Assembly (NCBI GenBank): GCA_022841705.1
Contig: JALHQZ010000002.1
Coordinates: 248,001 to 312,000 of the forward strand
Origin: Pirellulales bacterium
GTDB lineage: Bacteria > Planctomycetota > Planctomycetia > Pirellulales > Lacipirellulaceae
Reading direction: 5' to 3'
DNA length: 64,000 bases
A program made the position numbers and the translations under genes. Positions 34,005-42,545 of the stretch are shown here, piece by piece. Position 1 is the stretch's first letter, and each line of letters opens with the position of its first letter. Under the pieces are notes generated by a model that made no database searches, was not told the DNA's origin, and worked only from the letters and a program-made list of their open reading frames with translations.

Positions 34005-35855
34005 TCACGAGAGTCGCCGACGCTGTCGGAACGAGCCAAATAATGGCCGGACAAGCTGCGCTCCGAGTCCGACGAGAATGAGGAGCCCCGAGCTGGCTTC
34101 CGGCACGCTCCCCGCAAGGGGGGGCGTCGCCAACTCACGCATGCGAGCTTGCCAGAAGGTGAGGTCTCCCCCGTCAACGATCCCGTTCACGTCACCATCG
34201 GCGGCGAGCGAGCCGATGGTTTGGCCGAGCGTATCTCGCCACAGCGTGTAGTCCGCGCTATCAACCTGGCCGTTGTGCGAGTAGTCGCCCGGCACTGCCG
34301 CGGGCGAGGCGACGAGCGTCAGGCTCGTCGGCGTGCGGTCGAAGTACCACGTCAATCCGGTGGTGAGCGGAGGTAGTTTTAACTTGGCGAAGTCCCCGCG
34401 GATCGCACTACCGGTAAGGAGCGTGAAGCGATCGCCCACTTGCGGTTCAAAGGGTCCGCTGAGCGGTGCGAGCAAGGAGAGTTCCAAGCTGCCGCCCAGC
34501 GTTATGGCGCCGGTGGTGCTGAGTGCGTCGTACTGGCCGCGTTCAGCACCACCCAACCGCAGTTGCAACGTCGATTCGGGGTTGAACCTCAGCTCGGCCG
34601 TCGCCGCTAACCGGGTCGGCTCGGAGCCCAAGCTTACGCGGCCCGCCAACACCAAAGCCCCGGGTCCAACCATGGCGCCCCCTTGAAAGGCGCCTTGCAG
34701 GTGCAGCTCCGCACCAGCCGCAACTTGCAGCTTGGCGCCGGCACCAAGATTTCCCGTTAAGCTAGAAACGCCTGCCTTGGCGTGGACCTCGCCGCCATAA
34801 AACCCCACGCCGCCGAGCGCTTCCACGCTCGCGGACTCCAGCACCAAATGCTGCGTCGACCCCAATTCGAGCGGATTCTCCCCCAGTTTCAGCACGCCGC
34901 CGTTGCGAGCTTGGATCGATTGCCCCTCACCCAACAGCCGCTCGGCCGCTGAGCCGGCTTGCTCTTCATACACGCCGCCATCGACGGTGAGCCCTTCCCG
35001 AAAGTTAAATGTGCCGCCGATGTTCTTCAGCTTACCGGTAGCGCGTACAGTCGTCGGACCGAGTTCGACCACCGCCCCATCGACCGCCGCCAAGAGCCCG
35101 CTCGTCGTCGTCTCATTGGTGGTGGCCCCGATGAACGTGCTGAGGCCGGCGGCCTGGGTCAAACTGCTGCCGACAATTTGTGCGGCGCCACGCTGATTGG
35201 CCCCGCCCAGTGTGGCAATCGTGAGGTTTCCGACGCTCAGTTGCGTGCCGGCGGTGACAGTGACCAATCCTTCAAATGCGTTGCTCCCACTTTCACCGAT
35301 GCTGGTGCTGCCAAGCGCCGCGGTGGGCGCCGCGGAGATCAGGAGTTCCGTTGGCGTGGTCAACGTGCCGGCGCCGATTTGGGTGCGCCCGGCGATGAGA
35401 TCGGCCCCTTGGTTCACCGCGAGCTTCGCTCCGCCGCTGAGCGACAATAGGTCGCCAACGACCAGATTCACATCGGCTTCCATCCCGGCGCGTTGCAGGG
35501 AAGTACTTCCGCCGGAGAACGTCGCGTCCCCCAGGGCGATGAGCGACGCATCACCGCCGGTCGACGTGACGCTCCACTGAAGATTGCCCCGGACGACTTC
35601 CAGATCAGCCGGCGTGAACGAACCAGCGCCTGCGAAATTGACCGCGTAGGTTCCAAACGGATCGAAGCGCGCTGCTTCGAGCGGACTATCGGGAACGTTT
35701 CCGCCGCTCCACCGCGCAGCCTCGGCATACGCTCCGCTAACGGAGTTGACCCATGTGCGCACCGATTGCCCCGTGGCCGAGCTGACGAGCCCCCCCAATC
35801 CAAGCCACAACAGGAAACCGACGGAGCGCAACACAGACCGAGGGGGCAAACACAC
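34005..35855 (-). CDS. Autotransporter-like beta-solenoid PEP-CTERM protein
   Basis: 616 residues. A signal peptide (VLRSVGFLLWLGLGGLVSSATG) is followed by a region starting TWVNSVSGAYAEAARWSGGNVPDS, the WxGG motif of autotransporter-associated (PATR-like) repeats. Residues about 60-440 are beta-rich, with many short strands of the type GAKLAVNQGADLIAG and GAVVELGPTTVRATGKLKNIGG, as in right-handed beta-helices. Near residues 440-520 comes FEPQVGDRFTLLTGSAIRGDF, seen in similar surface proteins. Dockerin-like GDYSHNGQVDSADYTLWRD and DVNGIVDGGDLTFWQ come next. The tail is a degenerate sorting signal: SVPEASSGLLILVGLGAQLV, PEA in place of PEP. Probably an adhesin-like surface protein. Confidence 0.78.
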   Translation of the reverse strand: MCLPPRSVLRSVGFLLWLGLGGLVSSATGQSVRTWVNSVSGAYAEAARWSGGNVPDSPLEAARFDPFGTYAVNFAGAGSFTPADLEVVRGNLQWSVTSTGGDASLIALGDATFSGGSTSLQRAGMEADVNLVVGDLLSLSGGAKLAVNQGADLIAGRTQIGAGTLTTPTELLISAAPTAALGSTSIGESGSNAFEGLVTVTAGTQLSVGNLTIATLGGANQRGAAQIVGSSLTQAAGLSTFIGATTNETTTSGLLAAVDGAVVELGPTTVRATGKLKNIGGTFNFREGLTVDGGVYEEQAGSAAERLLGEGQSIQARNGGVLKLGENPLELGSTQHLVLESASVEALGGVGFYGGEVHAKAGVSSLTGNLGAGAKLQVAAGAELHLQGAFQGGAMVGPGALVLAGRVSLGSEPTRLAATAELRFNPESTLQLRLGGAERGQYDALSTTGAITLGGSLELSLLAPLSGPFEPQVGDRFTLLTGSAIRGDFAKLKLPPLTTGLTWYFDRTPTSLTLVASPAAVPGDYSHNGQVDSADYTLWRDTLGQTIGSLAADGDVNGIVDGGDLTFWQARMRELATPPLAGSVPEASSGLLILVGLGAQLVRPLFGSFRQRRRLS

Positions 35856-35993
35856 AAAGCGGATGAGACTCCGGATTGTAGAGCGTGCGGCAACTTTTGG
35901 AAGCCGCTCGCTCCTCGATTCCGGAAACCCGCAAGTGTGAGCCCGTAAGTCACCCCGATGGGAGACTTCCCGGCGCTGCCTAGCTCCGGTCGA

Positions 35994-36494
35994 TTACGCG
36001 GAGGCAGCCGCCTTGGCCCGCCGATTCACGGTCTTGCTAAGCTTCGTGAGCTTTTTGTCCGTCGACTCCTCTTCGTCTAAATTTTCGCCAAGGGCCTGCT
36101 TGGCTGCCTTGTAGCCCAACTTGTCGGCCCACGTACACAGCGTGCCGTAGGTGGCAATCTCGTAATGTTCCACCTTCTGAGCGCAGCAAATCAGCGCCGC
36201 GTCCATCACTTCCGGGTCGGCCTCTTCCTGCAGCACCGAAGAAGCCTCTTCAATCAGGCCCGCCATGGCTTCGCATTTCTTCGCCTTAGGAGGCTTGCCG
36301 GTGTCGGCAAACGCCGCTTCGACCCGTAAGATTTGTTCCTGCGTTTCCGCGAGATGAGCTTCGAATGCCTTCGCTAGTTCGACGGAACTGGCGCGCTTGG
36401 CCATTTTCGGAAGCGCTCTGGTGAGCTGCTTTTCAGCATGGTAGATGTCGCAGAGCTCGTGGTAGAAAGCATCGGCAAGGGTTGTGAGGGCCAT
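35994..36494 (-). CDS. Ferritin-like YciE/YciF (DUF892) protein
   Basis: 166 residues from the ATG at 36492-36494, with GGAG six bases upstream. The four-helix bundle pattern is clear: [97 protein letters not shown]. Acidic and histidine residues at EKQL, AHLAET, EE and EHYEIA are the dimetal ligands of the family. It is linked with stress and stationary phase in other bacteria. The C-terminus is basic and alanine-rich. It has no signal peptide and is unlike its secretome neighbours, so it is a single-gene unit. Confidence 0.9.
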   Translation of the reverse strand: MALTTLADAFYHELCDIYHAEKQLTRALPKMAKRASSVELAKAFEAHLAETQEQILRVEAAFADTGKPPKAKKCEAMAGLIEEASSVLQEEADPEVMDAALICCAQKVEHYEIATYGTLCTWADKLGYKAAKQALGENLDEEESTDKKLTKLSKTVNRRAKAAASA

Positions 36495-36881
36495 GTTGGA
36501 CTCCAAAGAGAATGGTGATGATTGGGAAATAAGCGGGCAGGGCGAATCGTTCGCTGGTCTGGCTGCTTCGCCTTACTTGAACCAGAATGTTGTTTTTAGG
36601 AATGCAAAGTTTGTGCCCACGCCTACGGGGCGCCATGAAATCATGGATATGACGCACAATGCGGGCGCAGAGATCGGCCCTCAATCTTAGCGAAGAGCGC
36701 GTCGGCAGCGAACATGTCAGGTTGGAGTGATTTCATCCACGCCGACTGCGGTCGTGCCGATCCCGCGTGCCGCGGCAGAAGAGAGTCTGCCGTCCGAAAT
36801 GCGACGCGGCGTTAACTCGCCACAGAAATTAAGCGTAGCATCCCGAATCCCTGTCCCCTGGTCACCGCGATTTATTACAAC
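36495..36881. other. Gene-free stretch with one hairpin
   Basis: No gene is supported between the ferritin-like gene and the GH35-like gene, both on the minus strand. A hairpin CGGCAGA/TCTGCCG (36773-36792, loop AGAGAG) lies about 90 bases downstream of the GH35-like stop and may mark the end of that transcript. The remaining ~250 bases should hold the promoter of the ferritin-like gene; no strong -10/-35 pair was recognised. Confidence 0.4.
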
Positions 36882-38573
36882 CTACCGCGGCCGCACGTAA
36901 GTCATCACTCGATAGACCCCTGGGGATCCAAGTTGTCTCGGGGTGAGCGTTTCAAGGGTGGCAGGATGGTCGGCGGTTGGTTGCGGGCCCAGTGCCTCGG
37001 CGCGAAGCGCCACCCCGATTCGCTGTTCTCGGCCCAGCACCCTGAGGCTAGTGTGGTGGAACGTCTCATCCCCGTTAAGGACTCGCAACGTACGCCAGGC
37101 GTCGCCGTCGCGACACACCTCGTGGACCATTCCGATCTGACCGCTCTGCGACTTGTCGCTTGCGCGAAACTCGAGGCGTAGGTTGACGCCAGCCACGAGA
37201 AACTCATGTTCGGCCGCTTGGATGATGAGTCCGTAACATGGCTCGTTGTGGGATTCGTAGCTGCAATCGATCCGGTATTGCCCCAGCCGGATCGTTCGCC
37301 GCGACTCCCCTGCTTCACGGAGTAAGCCGTGCATTCGACCAGTCCCCTGATGCTTTACGATCGCATCGTGCATTTCCGCTAGAACTCCGTAGGCGGCTTG
37401 AAAAGCGTCGTCGCCACTCGCGCGTTCTTCGAATCCAAACGGGGAATAACCGAGGGCATTGTGCTCAGCAAGTGCGTAAAACGCGCGCCCGGCGTCGACG
37501 GTTGATTCGGGGATCAACAGCGGATTGTCGTCACGCACGTAGCGCTCGCACACCGCTTTGAACTGTGGCAAGTAGATATCGGGAGCGAGCGTGAAGAGGT
37601 TCGGGGCGGCCGCCTTGTAGATTTCCATCACTCGGTCGACCGGGCCACCGTTTGGGTACTCGCCCGCGGGCTCGTCGGGGCGCTGGATGATCCAGGCGTT
37701 GGCGAACATCGGGAGCGGATGTTCGCGCTGACCGGCGGCAGCGACGTCGTTGATGAAGCTCGCGATCTGCCAGGCGAGCAGGAACTCGCGCGCCTCAGGA
37801 TTGTCGCCAAACACTTTCGTCCAACTGCCCGAAGCGGGTCGTCCTTGCAACTCCCAGGAATGATGAACCGCAGAGGATCGATACTCTTGATGGGCTTGCA
37901 AGTATTCGATCAGCAGTTCAGGCACGGCTGAGGCGAGCGCCGCTTGGCCGGCGGGCGAATAATCCATGCTCTGCAGGATGCCGGCCTCGTTCTCCGGTTG
38001 GACCATCACAACAGTGTCGCTGCGGTCGATTTCTCGGATTCGGCGCATGAGCGCCGCAAAGGCGAGTGAATCGGCTTTCCGGGTCGCCATGCAGAACGGA
38101 GACAGCGTTTCGATCGACTGGCCCTCCTGCGTCTGCACCCGGTGAAACCGGTCGGGATTCGTCTTAACCCACATGGGAGCGTACGATGATTGCCCGTTCT
38201 TCCAGGTCGCAAACCAGAGGACGATGAGCTTGAGGTTTTTCGCGCGCGCCTGTTCGACGAGGGCCTCGATCAGCGTGAAGTCGAACACCCCTTCGCGCGG
38301 CTCGAACTGCTCCCACGCGATCGGGGCGAGCACCGTGTTGAGTTGCATCTTGCTGACGCGGTCGAGGCTCCACTCAATGCGCTCGACGGTCGAGGCGTTC
38401 GAGTTGTGCAACTCGCCGCCGATAATCAGCATCGGCTTCCCCCCGACAATGAGCTGCGGGCAGGCGCCCGACGTACGGATGTGGGGAATCTCCGCGAGTG
38501 CTTCTCCACTAACTGCGAACAGCGCCGCGATTACCGACACACTTACCAAGCAAAAACCAAGCAGCTTCCTCAC
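36882..38573 (-). CDS. Secreted GH35-like glycoside hydrolase (DUF5597 type)
   Basis: 563 residues from the GTG at 38571-38573, chosen because GGAG lies six bases before it; a TTG four codons upstream has no such site. The signal peptide is KLLGFCLVSVSVIAALFAVSGEALA. The GH-A barrel motifs of GH35 are present: LIIGGELHNSNAS, NTVLAPIAWEQFEPREGVFDFTLIEALVEQARAKNLKLIVLWFATWKNG, the acid/base glutamate in MVQPENEAGI, and a candidate nucleophile in LLIPESTVDAGRAFYALAEHNALGYSPFGFEE. A C-terminal beta domain of DUF5597 type follows. Likely a beta-galactosidase-like enzyme on plant or algal glycans. No neighbouring sugar gene; a PEP-CTERM gene lies upstream. Confidence 0.85.
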   Translation of the reverse strand: MRKLLGFCLVSVSVIAALFAVSGEALAEIPHIRTSGACPQLIVGGKPMLIIGGELHNSNASTVERIEWSLDRVSKMQLNTVLAPIAWEQFEPREGVFDFTLIEALVEQARAKNLKLIVLWFATWKNGQSSYAPMWVKTNPDRFHRVQTQEGQSIETLSPFCMATRKADSLAFAALMRRIREIDRSDTVVMVQPENEAGILQSMDYSPAGQAALASAVPELLIEYLQAHQEYRSSAVHHSWELQGRPASGSWTKVFGDNPEAREFLLAWQIASFINDVAAAGQREHPLPMFANAWIIQRPDEPAGEYPNGGPVDRVMEIYKAAAPNLFTLAPDIYLPQFKAVCERYVRDDNPLLIPESTVDAGRAFYALAEHNALGYSPFGFEERASGDDAFQAAYGVLAEMHDAIVKHQGTGRMHGLLREAGESRRTIRLGQYRIDCSYESHNEPCYGLIIQAAEHEFLVAGVNLRLEFRASDKSQSGQIGMVHEVCRDGDAWRTLRVLNGDETFHHTSLRVLGREQRIGVALRAEALGPQPTADHPATLETLTPRQLGSPGVYRVMTYVRPR

Positions 38574-38684
38574 AATGAACTCCAAGGTGATTCGGTCGCA
38601 GAACGAATGCGGATGGCGTGCGAAAGCGCCAGGCCCGACGCGCCTGCCCCGCGCGTCGAACGCTGGTCGCAGGCAGACGAACGA

Positions 38685-39689
38685 TCAGCGCCGCCGCTTC
38701 ACAGCGATGCCGGTGAGAAGAGCGATCGCAATCCCCGACAGAGCGCCCGGTTCTGGCACTGCGGTTGCGAAGGAAACCGCAGCAGCCGGGTCGAAGTTGG
38801 AGACCCACAAGCTGTAGTCGGCCTGATCCACCGTGCCCGAGCCGTTTCCGCTGCCGGCCGCGAGCGTGGTCTCGGACATCCCCAAGTTGTCACGGTACTT
38901 GGTGTAGTCGGCCGCATCGACGAGGCCGTTGCCGGTGAAGTCGCCTGCAAGCGCACCTGGCGCCGCCGAGCTGACGTTGTAGCGAATATTAAAACCTTCC
39001 ACGTTGAAGAAGCCGGCGCCGCCGGTGGTGGGGGCGATCACTTCCACCAGCAGTTGATAGTCGACATTCACAATCTGATCGAGCGGAATGCCGCCCCCAC
39101 CAGCGAAGGGATCGCCCAGAAACCCGGTAGTCTCCCAGGTGAAATTGAACGGGAGCTGGACGATCGTGTTTTGAAATGCGGTCGCCCGGTCGAGGCGATT
39201 GGTCGATGCTCGGTATGAACCGCCGGGGGTGTCGATCTGAAATTGCATAAACAGATTGTAGGCGCCGCTTTGCGGAACCGTTCCATAGTGTCCCACACGC
39301 CACGGCCGTTCGAAGGTCAGCCCCGTCAGGCGCGTGGTTGCCGGATTGTAGCCATCGAGCGAAGTCACCTCGGTCGCAGTCGTGAGATTGATTGCCGAAG
39401 CCTCCGCGGCATGCGTGCCGACGGGGTTGCTGCTGGTCGTTGGGAACATGGCCGCGCCCATAAAGCTGATTAAGCTGTCTTCGAACTCCCACGGCGCGTT
39501 GAACGTCCAGCCAACACCGTCGGGAGGATCGAGCGGAAAACCACTCGAGGAATCATCGAGCCACGGGTTGACGATCAGAAAGCCCGTCGCCTCGGTGGCG
39601 GCGAGCGCCGGGAGCGCAACCACGGACATCGTGAGCATCGCCAACACGGCGGCCAGCAGCAGACAGTGAGAGCGAAGAGCGGAGAGCAT
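38685..39689 (-). CDS. PEP-CTERM exported protein with dockerin-like segment (paralogue A)
   Basis: 334 residues from the ATG at 39687-39689; AGGA lies eight bases before it. A signal peptide (MLSALRSHCLLLAAVLAMLTMSVVALPALA) precedes a domain with FLIVNPWLDDSSSG, PWRVGHYGTVPQSGAYNLFMQFQIDTPGGSYRAST, FNFTWETTGFLGDPFAGGG and GFFNVEGFNI. The same words recur in the next gene upstream, so the two are paralogues. This copy adds GDFTGNGLVDAADYTKYRDNLG and GTVDQADYSLWVSNFD, a dockerin-like pair, before the PEP-CTERM tail AVPEPGALSGIAIALLTGIAVKRRR. Function unknown; surface location inferred. Confidence 0.85.
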   Translation of the reverse strand: MLSALRSHCLLLAAVLAMLTMSVVALPALAATEATGFLIVNPWLDDSSSGFPLDPPDGVGWTFNAPWEFEDSLISFMGAAMFPTTSSNPVGTHAAEASAINLTTATEVTSLDGYNPATTRLTGLTFERPWRVGHYGTVPQSGAYNLFMQFQIDTPGGSYRASTNRLDRATAFQNTIVQLPFNFTWETTGFLGDPFAGGGGIPLDQIVNVDYQLLVEVIAPTTGGAGFFNVEGFNIRYNVSSAAPGALAGDFTGNGLVDAADYTKYRDNLGMSETTLAAGSGNGSGTVDQADYSLWVSNFDPAAAVSFATAVPEPGALSGIAIALLTGIAVKRRR

Positions 39690-39856
39690 GCCTTTAATCC
39701 TAGGTGTCGACGGTATTGCCGGTAAGGGATGTGGAAGGGACGCGAAGCAGAAGAGACCCCGGCCCACGGACAACAGTTCGTTGCCCGTGGGCGCTATCAA
39801 CAACAGTGTTCTGTGATGAATGGTTGGGATTTCCGTTGGGTTTAAGTTCTAACTCT

Positions 39857-40615
39857 TCAGGTGGAACGGTGTCCGACCGCCAGCAGCAATCCGCCGAGAA
39901 CGAATGCGACGGTGCTCGTCGCCGGCTCGGGAACCGCTTGCGAGGTGACCGTCCCCTGCAAATTGAAGCCTTCGATATTGAAGAAACCAGCATTTGAGGT
40001 GGTCGGCGTGGTGACATCAACCACAACCCGGTAGTTGATCGCATTGATTTGGCTCAGGGCGATTCCCACCGCAGCGAACGGATTTCCCAAGAAGGGGCCG
40101 CCCTGCCAAGCGAAGCTCAGCGGGAGATTCGTAGTTTGATTCACAAAGATCTCGCTGCGATTGAGCGTTTGCGAGGAGGCCCGGTAGGTCCCGCCCGGCG
40201 TGTCGATATCGAGTTGAATCGAGAAGCCATAGTCGCCATTCGCCGGCACGTCACCGAAGTGGCCAATCCGCCAGGGGTTGGAAAAGTTAATGCCGGTGAG
40301 CGCGGTTGTCGACGGCGCGTAGCCAGCCAGGCCGGTGACTTCGGGCCGCAGCGTTAGGTCGCCCATCGCAAACGTCGCGTCGTAGGAGCCGACCGCGTTG
40401 GTATTGCCCGTGACGAACATGGCGGCGCCCCCGCCAACATTCGCCTCATACTGCCACGGCGACTCGAAGGCCCAGCCATTGCTGTTACCGTCGAGCCAAG
40501 CATTCGTAACAAGGAAAATCTGCGTGCTGTCGGCCGCGCCGCGTGTTGTGCTGACAAAAAGCATCGCGGTCGCGAGGGCTAAAGCTCGCGCTGAGGTAAA
40601 GGTCGTCGCTCGCAT
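39857..40615 (-). CDS. PEP-CTERM exported protein (paralogue B, without dockerin-like segment)
   Basis: 252 residues from the ATG at 40613-40615, with AGGA seven bases upstream. The signal peptide is RATTFTSARALALATAMLFVSTTRGA. The body repeats the plan of the downstream neighbour: FLVTNAWLDGNSNGWAFESPWQYEA, PWRIGHFGDVPANGDYGFSIQLDIDTPGGTYRASS, LSFAWQGGPFLGNPFAAVG, GFFNIEGFNLQG. The C-terminus is AVPEPATSTVAFVLGGLLLAVGHRS, with few basic residues after the helix. It lacks the dockerin-like segment of paralogue A, so that part was gained or lost after duplication. The two genes are 167 bases apart in the same direction. Confidence 0.85.
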   Translation of the reverse strand: MRATTFTSARALALATAMLFVSTTRGAADSTQIFLVTNAWLDGNSNGWAFESPWQYEANVGGGAAMFVTGNTNAVGSYDATFAMGDLTLRPEVTGLAGYAPSTTALTGINFSNPWRIGHFGDVPANGDYGFSIQLDIDTPGGTYRASSQTLNRSEIFVNQTTNLPLSFAWQGGPFLGNPFAAVGIALSQINAINYRVVVDVTTPTTSNAGFFNIEGFNLQGTVTSQAVPEPATSTVAFVLGGLLLAVGHRST

Positions 40616-40797
40616 TGGAACATCCTGGGTGTGCGTCATCGATGGCGGTCGCCGCAATGACTGGTGAGAAGGAGAAAAGCGCAGTCGAAAATGTCGTTCA
40701 CAATTGCTTAACGTCGGCGCGTACAACCTCCTTTCACGATTCATGGGGAGAACATCGCGAGAAACAAGGACGGAAAGAGAATACGAAGCGGCTTTGC

Positions 40798-41430
40798 TTA
40801 GCCGCTGCTCGATAAGCGGATGTCGGCGAGGCCAAAGTTCGTCTGGCCTTCAGGGCCCACCTCAACTCCAAGCGTCGAGCCCGTCGCGTATTTTTTTGGC
40901 AACTTTTCGCGCCCACCTTCCACTTTGGAAATGTGAACGTTGTAGAGTCCGCAATAGACAACCCGGGCGTTTGGCGTGGGCCGATGCTCCTCAGGGACGG
41001 AGAGCGTGACAATGCCGCGCTCGTCGGAAACGCCTTCGGCCGGCAACACACCCGGCAGCAGAAACTCCGCCGGCTCGAACGTCACCTTGGCGCCGGTGAG
41101 CGGTTTGCCATCAAGTTGCAGCCGCAACGTCCAGCGCACCATCGCCACGCGCTTTGCTTGCATCTTGCGCAAATACTCGGCAACCTCGTCGGGCGTGGCG
41201 CTCGCGTTGGCGTCGGCATCAATACTTGGAAAGGCAGCTTGGAACGCGGGGTCGCGCGCCGCTTCGACTGCCTCGATCAAGCCGTTGGCATCCTGGTCGT
41301 ACGACGCGACCGCCTTCTGGGCGGCCGCTTCGTAGTCGATCTCTGCGACCTGCACTCGGGCTGGTCGTCCACTACAGCCGCCGAAGCAAATGGCAGTGAG
41401 GGCGATGATTATTGGTTGGAACTTCCGCAT
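40798..41430 (-). CDS. Lipoprotein with EF-hand-like and transthyretin-like parts
   Basis: 210 residues. The signal is MRKFQPIIIALTAICFGGC, with a lipobox at CFGGC, so a lipid anchor at Cys19 is expected. Residues about 40-85 hold an EF-hand-like loop DQDANGLIEAVE and a second acidic loop DADANASATPDEV. From about 98 the chain reads LRLQLDGKPLTGAKVTFEPAEFLLPGVLPAEGVSDERGIVTL..., the pattern of carboxypeptidase-regulatory/transthyretin-like beta sandwiches found in many planctomycete lipoproteins. It lies between the DUF1559 gene and two PEP-CTERM genes, 36 bases after the DUF1559 stop, and so belongs to the second cassette. Function not known. Confidence 0.8.
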   Translation of the reverse strand: MRKFQPIIIALTAICFGGCSGRPARVQVAEIDYEAAAQKAVASYDQDANGLIEAVEAARDPAFQAAFPSIDADANASATPDEVAEYLRKMQAKRVAMVRWTLRLQLDGKPLTGAKVTFEPAEFLLPGVLPAEGVSDERGIVTLSVPEEHRPTPNARVVYCGLYNVHISKVEGGREKLPKKYATGSTLGVEVGPEGQTNFGLADIRLSSSG

Positions 41431-41466
41431 GGGAACAACTCGATCTTGAATTCTGGTTGGTAAAGG

Positions 41467-42486
41467 TCAATCAAGCGTGGCGATCTCGCCATCTTCCCGA
41501 TTGCCGAGATTGCGGTGAACACGAGTGTCGATGGAATAGGGAAGCGAGTGTACAGAGCCGTCGCACATGAGCATCATCACCACGCTCGGGTGCGGGCCGC
41601 CAAAGCCCGTAAGCGTGAGGCCCGGCGTATCGCCGACTGGCGGATCAAGACACGACCGATAAATGTCGTTATTGAAACCCGAGGCCCAATTTTCGTTGTC
41701 CGCGAAATCAGCACCCGTCTCGTAGTCGTCGGGGTTCAGATACTTTTCGCCGCCGAAGTAGGTTTTGCTGGTCCCGTCCGTCACCTGAGACATGCGAATT
41801 TCGCTCTCCAGGTAGCTCACGCCGGTGAAGTACTGCTCCACCGTGCTCGGATGAAATCCGCCCGGATGCTTCGGCATCTGCGACGGAAAGGGCCGGTCCA
41901 GGTCTTCGAGTTCACCGATGAACGTATCGCCCCAGTTGGCGGCGTAGTCACTCCTTGCGGCGAGAAACGCCACCGAGGGCAAGGCGTTGTAAGCGATCCG
42001 CGTGCCATCGCTTGGTTTCGGAAAAAGGGTCGACGAGCGCCGCGAAGGGCAGATGAACAGGCTGATCGGCGTTTCCGACATCTGACGCGCAGCCGCCAAT
42101 TGGTTGGGGGTCAGCTTGTTCGGATCACCATCTGCCGGCAGGTCGTAAATTGCCTTCTCCTCAACGTACGGCAGCACGTTGTACAACCAACCTCCAGGCT
42201 GAGATTGATCGAAGCCCCGGTCGGGATCGCCCACCCAAAAATGACCCCAGCCACCGGTGGGCAAGTGCTGGTGAGTCGATTCATGCAGCAGCACGGCCAG
42301 CCCCAGTTGCTTCAGTTGATTCGTGCAAGTCGAGCGCCGCGCTGACTCCCGTGCGGCCTGCACGGCGGGGAGCAAGAGTCCAACCAGAATCCCGATGATC
42401 GCAATCACGACCAGCAGTTCAACCAGCGTGAAACCAGCCGGGTAGGTTTGCCAATCGAGGCGGCGGCGATGAGATAAGTGGCGCAT
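41467..42486 (-). CDS. DUF1559 protein with type IV pilin-like N-terminus (third copy)
   Basis: About 339 residues from the ATG at 42486; an ATG at 42516 is an alternative and neither has a strong ribosome site. The prepilin motif is [20 protein letters not shown] with [32 protein letters not shown] right after. The sequence resembles the first DUF1559 protein of the window (GGWGHFWVGDPDRGFDQSQPGGWLYNVLPYVEE compared with [33 protein letters not shown]). The family's C-terminal SVVMMLMCDGSVHSL is intact. It follows the second FecR/LamG gene at about 60 bases, the same order as in the first cassette. Confidence 0.9.
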   Translation of the reverse strand: MRHLSHRRRLDWQTYPAGFTLVELLVVIAIIGILVGLLLPAVQAARESARRSTCTNQLKQLGLAVLLHESTHQHLPTGGWGHFWVGDPDRGFDQSQPGGWLYNVLPYVEEKAIYDLPADGDPNKLTPNQLAAARQMSETPISLFICPSRRSSTLFPKPSDGTRIAYNALPSVAFLAARSDYAANWGDTFIGELEDLDRPFPSQMPKHPGGFHPSTVEQYFTGVSYLESEIRMSQVTDGTSKTYFGGEKYLNPDDYETGADFADNENWASGFNNDIYRSCLDPPVGDTPGLTLTGFGGPHPSVVMMLMCDGSVHSLPYSIDTRVHRNLGNREDGEIATLD

Positions 42487-42545
42487 GATTCTTCGAGTTC
42501 GTTGAAAAGCGGTCATCGCAGAGGAGCTTGGGTTTCGATCAACGA

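Noticed and set aside
38190..39218. Plus-strand open frame of about 340 codons over the GH35-like and PEP-CTERM genes
   Set aside because: Antisense to two genes with clear domains and ribosome sites; peptide lacks any recognisable motif.
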